This document shows positions 33,776 through 43,884 of a stretch of DNA of 64,000 bases, one piece after another. The position numbers and the translations under genes were made by a program. Every line of letters begins with the position of its first letter. Position 1 is the first letter of the stretch. The notes beneath the pieces were generated by a model. The model searched no databases. It saw only the letters and a list, made by a program, of their open reading frames with translations, and was not told the origin of the DNA. Source of the DNA: Glebionis coronaria (Eukaryota; Streptophyta; Magnoliopsida; Asterales; Asteraceae); contig CM046878.1 in assembly GCA_025667525.1 (NCBI GenBank), positions 94,875,237 through 94,939,236 of the forward strand, written 5' to 3'.

Positions 33776-34321
33776 ATGCCTAACTCCTCCATTCCTAACC
33801 TTGACATTTCTTTGTCACAACCCCACTCACCCAAAGCTTCCTCATCCAAGCTTTCAAAGAAACCGAAAATCTCGGTTCGACCTATTTGGGTTAAGAAGAA
33901 TGAACCATCTTCCTCCAAACCACCCAAAAACCCTACCTTCTCTCCAATCAAGTATTGGAATGAGACTTATACCATTAACCCCATCACCGGAGCTAAAGAA
34001 AATGTTCTTCCACCACCTCAATCCTTCAATACCCCTCAACTCAATGACCTTTCAACCTTCCCAAACCTCACAAGGCATTGTGAAAACATTTCCAAACCTA
34101 TTACCCCACCACCAGCAAACCCTAGGTTTGATGCCATACCCCCATCAACCGATTTTGTGTTGCATCATGGATCCTCGTGTGCTTGTTGTCGATTTCAACA
34201 AATTAAACTTGCTCTTGTGTATAAGAAGTTAAATTTTATTGAATTCCTCCTCACTCGACCTCCTATTCAAGTTTTCGTTCTGGTGGACAAAACTTCGAAT
34301 GATGCATCGTCGTCTTTTTAG
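33776..34321 (+). CDS. Element D ORF3, Pro/Ser-rich protein with HGxxCxCC tail
   Basis: ATG 33776 (MPNSSIPNLDISLSQPHSP) gives 181 residues. I chose this ATG because upstream in-frame sequence is the tandem repeat. The middle is Pro-, Ser- and Lys-rich (KKPKISVRPIWVKKNEPSS, SPIKYWNETYTINP). The tail has LHHGSSCACCRFQQIKLAL and then YKKLNFIEFLLTRPP, parallel to the ORF2 tail. The frame is open. Function is unknown. The pair probably arose by duplication together with the upstream hairpin module. Confidence 0.6.
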   Translation: MPNSSIPNLDISLSQPHSPKASSSKLSKKPKISVRPIWVKKNEPSSSKPPKNPTFSPIKYWNETYTINPITGAKENVLPPPQSFNTPQLNDLSTFPNLTRHCENISKPITPPPANPRFDAIPPSTDFVLHHGSSCACCRFQQIKLALVYKKLNFIEFLLTRPPIQVFVLVDKTSNDASSSF

Positions 34322-34942
34322 AGTCTTTTATTTTTTTTAAGCAATCTTGGAAAATTATCACTATTAGACTAGCTTATGCTTAGTGGTTTATTTTCTATAT
34401 TTTTTTGGCTTTAGATACTCATATTGTGTGTATGACTATCTACCTTGTTTTGTCTTTTCTTTTATTTAACCTTTGTGTTGTTTGTGTGTTACTTCCTTAG
34501 TTCTTTTTTGAGTTGATCATGGTTAATTTTTACAACTGCTTATGGGTGATTCCATCAATTCTAAACATTAACCCCTTGACAAGCTTATCAGCTTCATTGG
34601 ATTAAAGTTTGATTTTGTCAATTACCTCTTTGGACATACTTAGAAAAATACTTGTTTCTAATTTGAGATTTCTTCTCTCTCACCCTCTCAAGTTACTTAG
34701 TAGGTAGTGATCATATATACATTGGTGTTTCTTTCCGTTCTACTAACCTTTGTGTAGCATGTCACCTTAGCTCACAAACTTGGTGCCCCAAGCAAGGGGG
34801 AGCTACTAGCAAAGTTCGATGTTCTTCGAAGACTTGTGCTAACCTTTTTGCTACGACAAAGGGGGAGAAATGATAGTGATAAACTCGTTAATAATTCAAT
34901 ATTTTGTGTTTCTACGTAAATGAGTTTATAGTTTGTCGTAAT
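34322..34942 (+). other. Element D 3' region with repeated polypurine-like tracts
   Basis: Non-coding. AGCAAGGGGGAGC (about 34790) and ACAAAGGGGGAGAAATG (about 34857) resemble the functional tract at 34943. Confidence 0.55.
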
Positions 34943-34957
34943 AAAAAAGGGGGAGAT
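34943..34957 (+). other. Polypurine tract of element D
   Basis: AAAAAAGGGGGAGAT directly precedes the right LTR at 34958 and is the expected plus-strand primer. Confidence 0.85.
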
Positions 34958-36560
34958 TGTTAATGCAAGTGATGCCTAAAAACATTATTAGTGTTAACTA
35001 ATATTTCTTAGTTTTGATCACAACAAACTATACAACACATTTAGTGTAAAACATAAAAATGAATTATTTAACTAACACTATCATCAAGGTAATAATCATA
35101 TCACTAACCTTTCTTAATCATACTTAGTGATCATCAAATTATCCTTAAAACTCACTTTTGTTAATATGACAAAAGACTTTTTAATAAACTTTCTTTTTTA
35201 GAAAATGTTTTATTAAAATGGAAAATGAACATTTGAAAATGGCATATTCCATATGCTATTAGAATATCCTTTGAAGGCTTCAAATATCTCAGATATTCCT
35301 ACCCCACTAAAAGACAAAAAACGGAGCGTACTCTAGTGGCGGTACCTTAAGTACCTACGCGGTTCCTTAGCGATATGGAACCGCCGGGCTAGATAAGGTA
35401 CCGCGCACAGATAGCCATTATATATCCGTTATACTTTGTCTTCTTTAAATAGTGGGTCAAATCTCATTTTCCAACAAGCCTCTTGGACGTTTTTCTCAGC
35501 CTCCTTTCTAATTTCTATAGCATAATCATTAGTAAATGATCACTTAAAGTGTTAAGGATGTTTACATATGATTATCCTCTTGATTCCCTCCTTTACCTTG
35601 TCCAATGAGAAGATCACTCACTCACTAGTGTTGTGATAAAGATGAATCTATGAGCTAGTCATATTCATCATGATACCCTTTTTGTTTTAGGTCAATCCAT
35701 TGTATTTATGAATACTTGGACTAGTTGTGTTCATCCAAGTTATTTGTGGATACTTGGATTTGTTGTGTACATCCATTGCATATGTGTTTGCTTGGATTTG
35801 TGTTGTGTAAATCCAAGCTACATGTGTGTACTTGGATAAGTCTAGTTGAGTTGTAATAGATTTGATTAGTAGTTCTCACTAAACTATAAAGTGATGTGGT
35901 TGTGTCTTGTGAGTTCTCACAAAACTTGAAAGTGATTAGTAGTTGTGTTGTGTGAAGTTCTCACTTAGCTTCAAAGTGAAGAGTCGTGAAGATTGGTTCT
36001 AGCTTTCGATTAGAACTCGACATCTAGCCTTGTGTCATAAAATGGTGAAGTAGGCAACGTCGTGAAGATTGGTTCTACCTTAAGATTAGAACTCGACATC
36101 TAGCCTTGTGTCGTTAAATTGTGAATTAGGCAACGTTGTGTAGATTGGTCCTAGCTAAAGATTAGGTCTCGACATTTAGCTTAGTGCCAGAAAATAATGT
36201 AAGCGACGATGTAAGGTTTTCTCCGCCAAGAAGGGAGGTTGTGGATATAGTGGAAATCTCGAGTAGGTGTACTCGAGGAGTGGAGTAGAAACGAGGATAG
36301 AGCCTCGTTGTCGAACCACTATAAATCTTGGTGTCTTCCCACTAGGTTGTCTCCTTCCTTACTCTTTACTTATTTCATTATCATTACACTTACCTATTAT
36401 CTTTGCTAGTGCATTTGAATTGAACCTAATCATTATGCAACTTAGCTTCAAACTAAAGATAGTTTTGATACAAACCAAATTGAAAGTAATTTTAATTTGG
36501 TCACCAATCGAAGAGAAACTATTCAACCCCCCCCCCCCCCCCCCCCTTCTAGTTTCTACA
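34958..36560 (+). repeat. Right LTR of element D
   Basis: Same start and end as the left copy, and all structured parts are retained. Main length difference: the run of C at 36527-36546 is 20 long against 6 in the left LTR. Confidence 0.92.
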
Positions 36561-38609
36561 CAAATGATGATCAAGCCTCACATGATGAACTCCAGAGGCT
36601 TATGGATCAAGAAAAGAATGCTAGAGCAAGTGCTAAGCATTCATGAGAAGAACACTTGGAATCACAAAGCTCAGCAGTACATTTGCAACCTAGGAGTACT
36701 TGTAGATTTGCATGTACTGCTAAGAAAAATTCTGCAAAATCTGTTGATTCACTAGAAGACATTCTTCAAGAAATGGATAATGAAGATGGTTTTACTAGTC
36801 CCAAGGAAGGAATCTTCTCAAATGCTTCCTATGATTAGCAGGGTGTAGTGACTGACTTCAACAATTTGGAAACTAAAATACCAGTTAGTCCTATTTCCAC
36901 TCATATAATCAATAACAACCATCTTATAACTTAGATTATTGGAACCCAAAGTCTGTTGTGCAGACTAGAAAACAACTTCAAGCTAGTGCTGAAACTCATG
37001 CACTTGTGAGCTATGTCAAACAACAGTAGAGAACAAATCATAAGGATACTCAGCGTTGTTTGTTTGCCTGTTTCTTATCACAAGTAGAGCCTAAGAATAT
37101 TTCTCAAGCTCTTGATGAAGAAAGTTGGGTAGATACCATGCAAGAAGAATTAATGCAATTTGAACTACAAAAGGTTTAGATTATTGTGGATCTCCCTTCT
37201 AGAAAGAGAGTAATTGGTACTTGATGGTTTTCAGGAATAAGAAAGATGAAAGAGGTGTTGTTGTGAGGAACAAGGCTAGACTTGTTGCTCAAGGCTATAG
37301 ACAGGAAGAAGGGATAGACTATGATGAGGTTTTTGCACCTGTGGCAAGGATAGAAGCTATTAGGTTATTTTTGGCCTTTGCATCATATATGGGATTTATA
37401 GTCTATCAAATGGATGTGAAAAGTGCTTTTCTTTATGACACTATTTTAGAGGAGGTATATGTTTCTCAACCTCTAGGGTTTGTAGATCCTAAATTCCCCA
37501 ACAGAGTCTACAAAGTTATTAAAGCTCTTTATGGTCTTCATCAAGCTCCTATAGATTGGTATGCAACTTTGTCCAATTTTCTTTTGGAACAAGGATATAG
37601 GTGATGGACCATTGACAAGACCCTTTTTATCAAAGATAATGCTAAGGATATCATCCTAGTTCAGGTATATGTTGATGACATCATTTTTGGTTCAACCAAA
37701 AAGTCATGGTGTGAAGATTTTGAAGCTTTAATGAAAGGAAGATTTTGGATGAGTTCTATGGGAGAACTTACTTTCTTTTTAGGACTTCAAGTCAAACGAA
37801 GGAAAGATGGAATATTTATCAGCCAAGATAAGTATGTTGCTGAGAACTTGAAGAAATTTTCAAGTATGGATACAAGAAGTGCAAGTACACCTTTTGAAGC
37901 CAAGAAGTCTTTGTCAAAATACGAACATGGTGAAAATATTGATCTTCATTTGTATAGATCAGTTATGGGTTCATTGATGTATCTTACTGCTTCAAGAACA
38001 GATATTATGTTTGTTGTGTGTGCTTGTTCAAGGTTTCAAGTCAATCCAAAGGTTTCACATCTACATGCTATGAAAAAGATTTTTAAGTATCTTAAAGGTC
38101 AACCTAATTTAGGATTATGGTAACCTAAGGATTCTACATTTGACTTAGAAGCTTACTTAGACAGTGATTATGCTGGAGCTAATCATGATAAGAAATCCAC
38201 AACAGGATGTTGTCAATTCCTAGGCAGAAGACTCATATCATGGCAGTGTAAGAAGCAAACCATTGTTGCTACTTCTACAACTGAAGCTGAATATGTAGCT
38301 GCTGCTCATTGTTGTGGACAAGTACTTCGGATCCAAAATCAGTTATTAGATTATGGTTTCAACTTCATGAACACCAAAATCTACATTGATAATGAAAGTA
38401 CAATATGCATTGTCAAAAATCCAGTCTTTCACTCCAAAACCAAGCATATTGAAATAAGACATGACTTTATAAGAGATGCTTATGACAAAAAGTTTATTCA
38501 GGTTTTCAAGATCTATACAGATAACAATCTAGCTGATTTATTAACCAAGGCGTTTGAAACTAAGAGATTTGAGTTCTTGGTAACACATATTAGTATGCTA
38601 AACCAATAA
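36561..38609 (+). pseudogene. Linker, RT and RNase H of element C, broken
   Basis: The linker resumes after element D (LQRLMDQEKNARASAKH). RT begins around 37200 with a frameshift, then reads [34 protein letters not shown] in one frame. Next comes [22 protein letters not shown], the catalytic YVDDIIFGSTK at about 37667, and SSMGELTFFLGLQ. A TGA at 37602 and a TAA at 38121 interrupt. RNase H keeps Asp in SDYAGA, Glu in TTEAEY and Asp in IDNEST, ending ISMLNQ at 38609. The catalytic residues are intact but the polyprotein is not. Confidence 0.88.
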
Positions 38610-39003
38610 CTGCTGCATATGTTAGGGGGAGGTAACAACTGTACAATTATTAAGCTAATTGTTATAGTATAGTGTTTGTTTTTGTTTTTGATGTGATTGT
38701 AGGTTATTAGATTAAGATAAAAGAGGTTACAATGATAGTGGAATGCATGAACTGGTCTAATTTTTGAGGTACCATTTTGGAAACAAGTACCGCTAAAATT
38801 TGAAGTACCGTGTATGTTACATGTACCGCTACATACGCGTTGTATCGTTGAGGCTCTCTTTTGTAAAATTGGCGGTTTCTTCGCGCTTGGGTTTGTTATT
38901 CATATAAATACTAACCCAAATTACACAATTAATTCACCTAATCTTTTATTTTTATACCTCGATTCTATAACCTTCTCTCTAATTTTTTATCATCAAAAAT
39001 TCT
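38610..39003 (+). promoter_or_regulatory. Candidate internal promoter ahead of the element C extra ORF
   Basis: TGTTAGGGGGAGGT (38620-38633), polypurine-like, directly follows the RNase H stop. AAGTACCG or TGTACCG words at about 38785, 38802 and 38822 match the U3 repeats of the LTR. A TATA box TATAAATA at 38903-38910 lies 94 bp before ATG 39004. Together these suggest separate transcription of the extra ORF. Confidence 0.5.
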
Positions 39004-42000
39004 AATGGCTGCTTTACAAGTAATCTCTAAGCACAACCAGCTTGCTAATCTTACTTAGAATGATGATTCTCTTGGTTTTCATGAGATTCTTGACTTTCTA
39101 TCTCGATGTCACGTACGTTTTGCACTTACTGTAAGTCTTATTGTCTCTATTCCTATTGTTACACAATTTTGGAATTTCGCTGTCATAGGTACTCGTCATA
39201 ATCAACCTTGCATAAGGGTTAGAGTTCATAATAGGAACATTTATGTGACTGAAGTACTGCTTAGGGCTAGTTTAAGACTTGATGATGCAAATGGAACTAG
39301 TATGTTGACCAACACTACATGATGGCCTTGTAGCCATGGGTTATGAGGGTGGTAGGGAAAGTCTTACTTTCTTTAAAGGTTTATTTTCACAACAATGGAA
39401 ATTATTTTTTCATGCTATAATTCATTGTTTAAGCTCAAAAAGTACATCTTTTGATCAAATTCCTGCTGCTTTAGCATCAGCTGGTAGTTGTCTAGCAAAT
39501 AACAAAATTTTTAATTTTTCAAGGCTAATTTTAAAGGCATGAATAGGAATTTGGAAGGTTCTAAGAAGTTTTTAATGTATCCAAGATTCATTCAGGCTTT
39601 AGTACAAGACCAAATCCCTAACCTACCAGACTTAACAGATACATGGGATGTCCCCTCTTTCACCAAGATAATTTTTTCTTTCTTGCAAAGAATGGTAGCT
39701 CTTTTTCAGGGACAGTAACACCATTATGTGCTAACATGTTAGCCCACCCAGCTAATCAAGAAGGTGAGGAGCCTAGCTCAGCTAGTGCTTCTCGGCAAAC
39801 TCCTTCTAACTAGAGTCCCTAACCATATGAAGATTTACAATCTTCTTCTCATCATGATGGTCATCAACCTAATTCTGATGAGATGATTCATACACCTGCT
39901 GCTTCAATTGCTGCTAGTGGTTCTCCACAGGCACCAGCAACAGAGGTGGTGGATGTTCTAAATTTAACTGCTTTGTGCACAAGCTTGTCCAAACAGGTAC
40001 AGGTTTTACAAAAGGAAAAGCTTGAACAAGATAAGAAAACTACAGAATTGGAGGCTAATTTGATTAAGCTGAGGAATAAAGTTACTCCTTGGATGAGGCA
40101 TCACAGGGCATTTCAGCAAGCTAATCTTATGAAGCAAAAGCTCAAACACTTCAGGAAGAAGAAACTAAATGCAACCAAACAGGGGAGGAATAATGAAGAA
40201 CAAGGACCTTCTTCTGATATTCAAGCAAAGTTCTCTGGAAATGACATCAATGACATCAATTTTGAAGCTGATGATGGCATTGACAATTATGTGGATAACA
40301 CAAGCTTGGAGCTTACTAATATGGAGCTTCAACACGAGGAACCACAACCATATGCTCATGAGGAACCACAACCATCTGCTGATGAAGAATTGGTGGTATC
40401 TCAGCCACAACCACAATCACCAAGACTATAAGCAAATTGGAGTAGTTTTTATGAGAAGCTAGAGGAAATAACTGTTATGTTTCTTGTGTCTACAACTCCA
40501 CCATAAAGACAATTTTGGTTTCATGAGAAATAGTCTTTCCAAGTACTGTCAAGATCAAGGATAAATGTTGAATCAGACAAGACTGAGGAGTTAGATATTA
40601 AGAAGAAAACTTCTAAAGGAGAAAAAGTATCTGGAGATACTTTGGTGATAGAAGAAAGAAGTGTGTCTATAACTGGTGAAGTAAATACTGCTGAAGAACC
40701 AAGTATTGCTCAGCCAACTGCAAGTACTGCTGGTGAAAAAGCTTCACTATCATCTTCTAAAGAAAGTCAAACTCCATCTTTTGGAGAAGATGAGACATTA
40801 GCACAAGTACTGCTTGATCTCAAAGAAAAGAGTTCAGCTGAAAAGGCAAGGCTAGCAGAAGAAGAAATAAAGACACAACAAGCAAATCTTGCCAGTCAAG
40901 GTTAAGACAAAGGTAAGAAAGTACAAGCTTCACAACCACTACAAAAGGTATTGTGATTCTGCAACAACCTAATGAAGATGAAGAGAGAAGATCTTCAAGG
41001 TTATTGAAGAAATTACCTAAGATTAATCCAAAGGATAAAGGGTAAAAAGAAATTGCAATCTGAGTCTGAAGGTAAGAGTGATTCAGATGATGATATCAGC
41101 AAAGTCATGAACGAGTTTCATCAAATGGAGCATGATGAAGAGGTAGCTCTTAGGTTACAAGCACAAATGCGTGAAGAAGAGTTACTAGAAGAACTTGCAG
41201 CCAAGCAACAATTGCTTGAAGCTCAGAGAGTGCAGCAAGAATGAAACATAGAAGAGTATGATAGAAATCAGGCTAAACTGAAGGCGATTGAACTTCTAGC
41301 AGAATCCTTCATAGCTGAAGAGAGAGATGCTTATGACGAGGAAGAAAAGGATAAATTAATTGATGATTTGGTAAGGGAGCAACAAAGATTCTTTGCTGAA
41401 AAGAGAAGAAAAGAAAGAGTAAAGCCTCCAACTACTATGCAAATCAGAAATCAGATGATGTCTTACCTCAAGAAGGTTAAGCATTTCACTCATGCTCAAC
41501 TAGTCAGGAAAAGTTTTGATGAGATAAAGACTTTGTATGAACAACACAAGAGGAGCAAACTGAACTTTGTTGAGATTGGATCTGAAAAAGATAAAAAGGA
41601 CAATGAAGATGTCAAGAAACATCTACAACAACAAAGGAAATTTAGAAATACCCCCAGACTTAATGCAAGTACTGTTGGATAGAAAGAAGCATCTCCACCT
41701 ATCAAGACTACATATGCTAGAAAGAATAAAAAGGTGAAGGAAGTATCAAAGGAAGCAAAGACTGCTCAAGGAATGGATGAGGGAAATGTAGCTCAAAGTG
41801 TTGAAGAGACTGAAAATGTATAAGAAGTACATGCACAGTGAATAGTCTTTGAAGAAATGGTACATACTGATTTGGAGAAAGGATCAATTGAAATTGAAGG
41901 AACCTACAAAGGCATTAAGAGAAAAAGATCAACCAAGAAAAAGCAATAAGCTAAGAAAAATACAAAATCTACAGATCAAGATAGTGATGATGATGAGAGC

Positions 42001-42570
42001 TGCAGAAAGCACTTGAAGATAGTAAAATTTGAAGACCAATGTATTGATACAGAAATCTTTGGAAAGAAGTCATCAATCATAAGGTGGACAGGTGCTATGA
42101 GACAAGGACTGGAAGCTCATAGAATAACTAGAACACATGGCACATTTAGGATGTTCAGGTTATTAGAAGATATTCTTCATATTCTTGACAGACAAGACAT
42201 TCAAGACCTTAACAGATTTATTCAAGGAGGGAGTGAAAGTCAAGAAGAAATATTACTATTGGGAAGATAATTGAAGTTTATGTATGAACCACACAACTGT
42301 GATCATGGAATGTTGAAGGATTTAGAGAATCAGGTTCCTACTTACTGGATATATTATAGATCATGTGGTATACATACACTAGATGTAGATGATGTGACAT
42401 ACTATATGCTTCAAGAGAAAAGATATCCTTTTGGAAGAAGGTTGTTAGAAAGAATGTTGGAACAACGAGAGGTCTCAGAGGAATCTAATGGTGCTTTAGA
42501 GTTGATTAGGATGATCAAACAGCAACTCAAGGATTTGGAGAAAGAAGAAGAAGCTGAGAAGGAGCCTTAA
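39004..42570 (+). pseudogene. Extra ORF (aORF) of element C downstream of RNase H, broken
   Basis: ATG 39004 begins MAALQVISKHNQLANLT, followed by a TAG. Pieces then continue in changing frames (39336-39542, 39883-40431, 40642-40905, 41053-41244, 41368-41682, 42013-42270, 42271-42570). The N-terminal part has FHEILDFLSRCHVRFALT and a degraded domain. A coiled-coil segment follows (LCTSLSKQVQVLQKEKLEQD), then long Glu/Lys/Gln-rich helices (DEEVALRLQAQMREEELLEE). The C-terminal part has QIRNQMMSYLKKVKHFTH, LEDILHILDRQDIQDLNRFI and YYMLQEKRYPFGRRLLERML. I recall this N- and C-terminal pair from proteins called hypothetical in Tanacetum, where it sits behind copia RNase H. No membrane span is visible, so it is not an obvious envelope; its role is unknown. 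Confidence 0.7.
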
Positions 42571-43410
42571 GTGTTTGACTCTTGGTCACACTTCATAAAT
42601 GGTTCTCAGTTCACCATGTCTAGCACACATAAGAACTAGCTAGTCCATAAGCAAACGGTTTGTGGTAAAGACTTCTCAAATCCGTTGATAGCTGGTAGTT
42701 TGCTAAAAACTACATGGTCATTAACTTACCATGCTTAGAAGTGAAGAGTTAGCTAGTCCTATGGCAAACGGTTCTAGGTAAAGACTCTATCAAATCCGTT
42801 AATGGTTGATAGTTTACCAAAAAATTTAGGGTTATCAGTACACCTTATTCTTTATGAATAAAGTATTGGCTATTCTAGAGTGTACGACTAACTGGTAAAG
42901 AATAAATCAAATATGTTGATAACTGATGATTTGCTAAAAATCATGATGCCAATACAAATTGGTTTGTTGTTAACTATTTTATTTCAGGTGAGAAGACATA
43001 AGCAGGAATGTTGATTCATAAACAAACATGTTTAAGAGATTCATGTATGTTCAATATCAAGAAGATTATAAGAAAGTTTTGTCATCATCAAATAGGGAAA
43101 GAGTGTTGGGCTAAAAAGCTTAAAGATGACAGAGTTCTATATATGAAGACAACATAGTTGCTGCAAAGAATGTTCAAGAGACACAGAAGATCATAATTTG
43201 AAGACAAAGATGATATTCATGAAGGTTTGAAGATTATCATATCAGAAGAAGACCTGCATAAAGTGTTTGGATACATTCAGTTGGTATACAAGTACAAGAT
43301 TACCAAGTTTAATCCAAGTTTGAAGTGAAGTTTGAAGACATGTATTTTACACATACAACACACAGAGAAACAAGAAGACAACAAGTTATCATTCTTGTTT
43401 AGGGAATGAT
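42571..43410 (+). other. 3' non-coding region of element C
   Basis: Two to three degenerate tandem units of about 130 bp (shared: AGCTAGTCC, GCAAACGGTT, AAATCCGTT, GATAGTTT.C.AAAA) between 42600 and 42960. AGGGAATGAT at 43401-43410, just before the right LTR, is the weak polypurine tract. Confidence 0.6.
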
Positions 43411-43884
43411 TGTTGGGAATTATTTGTAAAGTACCAAGTACCGTTAGTACAAGTACAAGTACAAGTACTGTTAGTGTTAGCAAGTACCGTTAGTGTTAAC
43501 GCGGTATATCTTAAGTACCGTTAGTGTTAATGTTAGTACTGCTAAGAAGATTAGGACGAATATATCTTTAGAAAAGATATGTCATAGTTATAGTTAGAGT
43601 ATATCTTATATGATATACTTAATAGTTTAGAATATTGATAATATATCGTGTGTGATATACTTATAATAATAGAATAATATAGGGTTCCTTACAGTATAAA
43701 AGGAACATAGGTTCGATGAGTTTTATGTACCTCATTGAAAATTCGATTAATAGAAGATCGAATAGTTAGAGTAATTATGTTCTTTTTTGCTTTATAAGTT
43801 AGATTCCGTATAAGTTATTTAGTTGAGTAAGAGTTCTCAAGTGCTCTAGTTTGATTACAAGCTATTGTAAAAATTCTATCAACA
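43411..43884 (+). repeat. Right LTR of element C
   Basis: TGTTGGGAATT...ATCAACA. It keeps TATAAAAG at 43695-43702 as the promoter TATA box and an expanded ACAAGTACAAGTACAAGTACT stretch. 27 bp near the end, present in the left LTR, are deleted. Confidence 0.92.

Larger units (their letters stand above)
26961..36560 (+). mobile_element. Element D: polymerase-less LTR element (LARD-like) with three ORFs
   Basis: TSDs CAAAT at 26956-26960 and 36561-36565 flank LTRs of about 1.6 kb (26961-28553 and 34958-36560). The 6.4 kb interior has an iMet primer site, a polypurine tract AAAAAAGGGGGAGAT, and three ORF regions, but no protease, RT or integrase. The LTR ends (TGTT...TACA), GGGGGAG polypurine tract and primer suggest a copia-derived non-autonomous element mobilised in trans. 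The ORF families resemble hypothetical proteins I remember from Asteraceae genomes. LTR divergence is about 2% by eye. Confidence 0.9.
23405..43884 (+). mobile_element. Element C: Ty1/copia element with extra downstream ORF, host of nested element D
   Basis: TSDs CCTTT at 23400-23404 and 43885-43889 flank LTRs 23405-23891 and 43411-43884. The primer site is tRNA-iMet. Order is gag, protease, integrase, RT, RNase H, which is copia, followed by a 3.6 kb extra ORF region before the 3' LTR. Element D splits C between integrase and RT (TSD CAAAT). Without D the element is about 10.9 kb. Many stops and frameshifts make it defective. LTR divergence is about 4% by eye, plus a 27 bp deletion near the end of the right LTR. 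Confidence 0.93.

Noticed and set aside
36267..36755. 162-codon frame at the right end of element D
   Set aside because: It crosses the LTR boundary, the poly-C run and the target duplication. It exists only because the C run changes the frame and is not a real gene.
39004..42570. Interpreting the extra ORF of element C as an envelope gene
   Set aside because: I see no signal peptide, transmembrane span or cysteine-rich ectodomain in any fragment. Position after RNase H alone is not sufficient.
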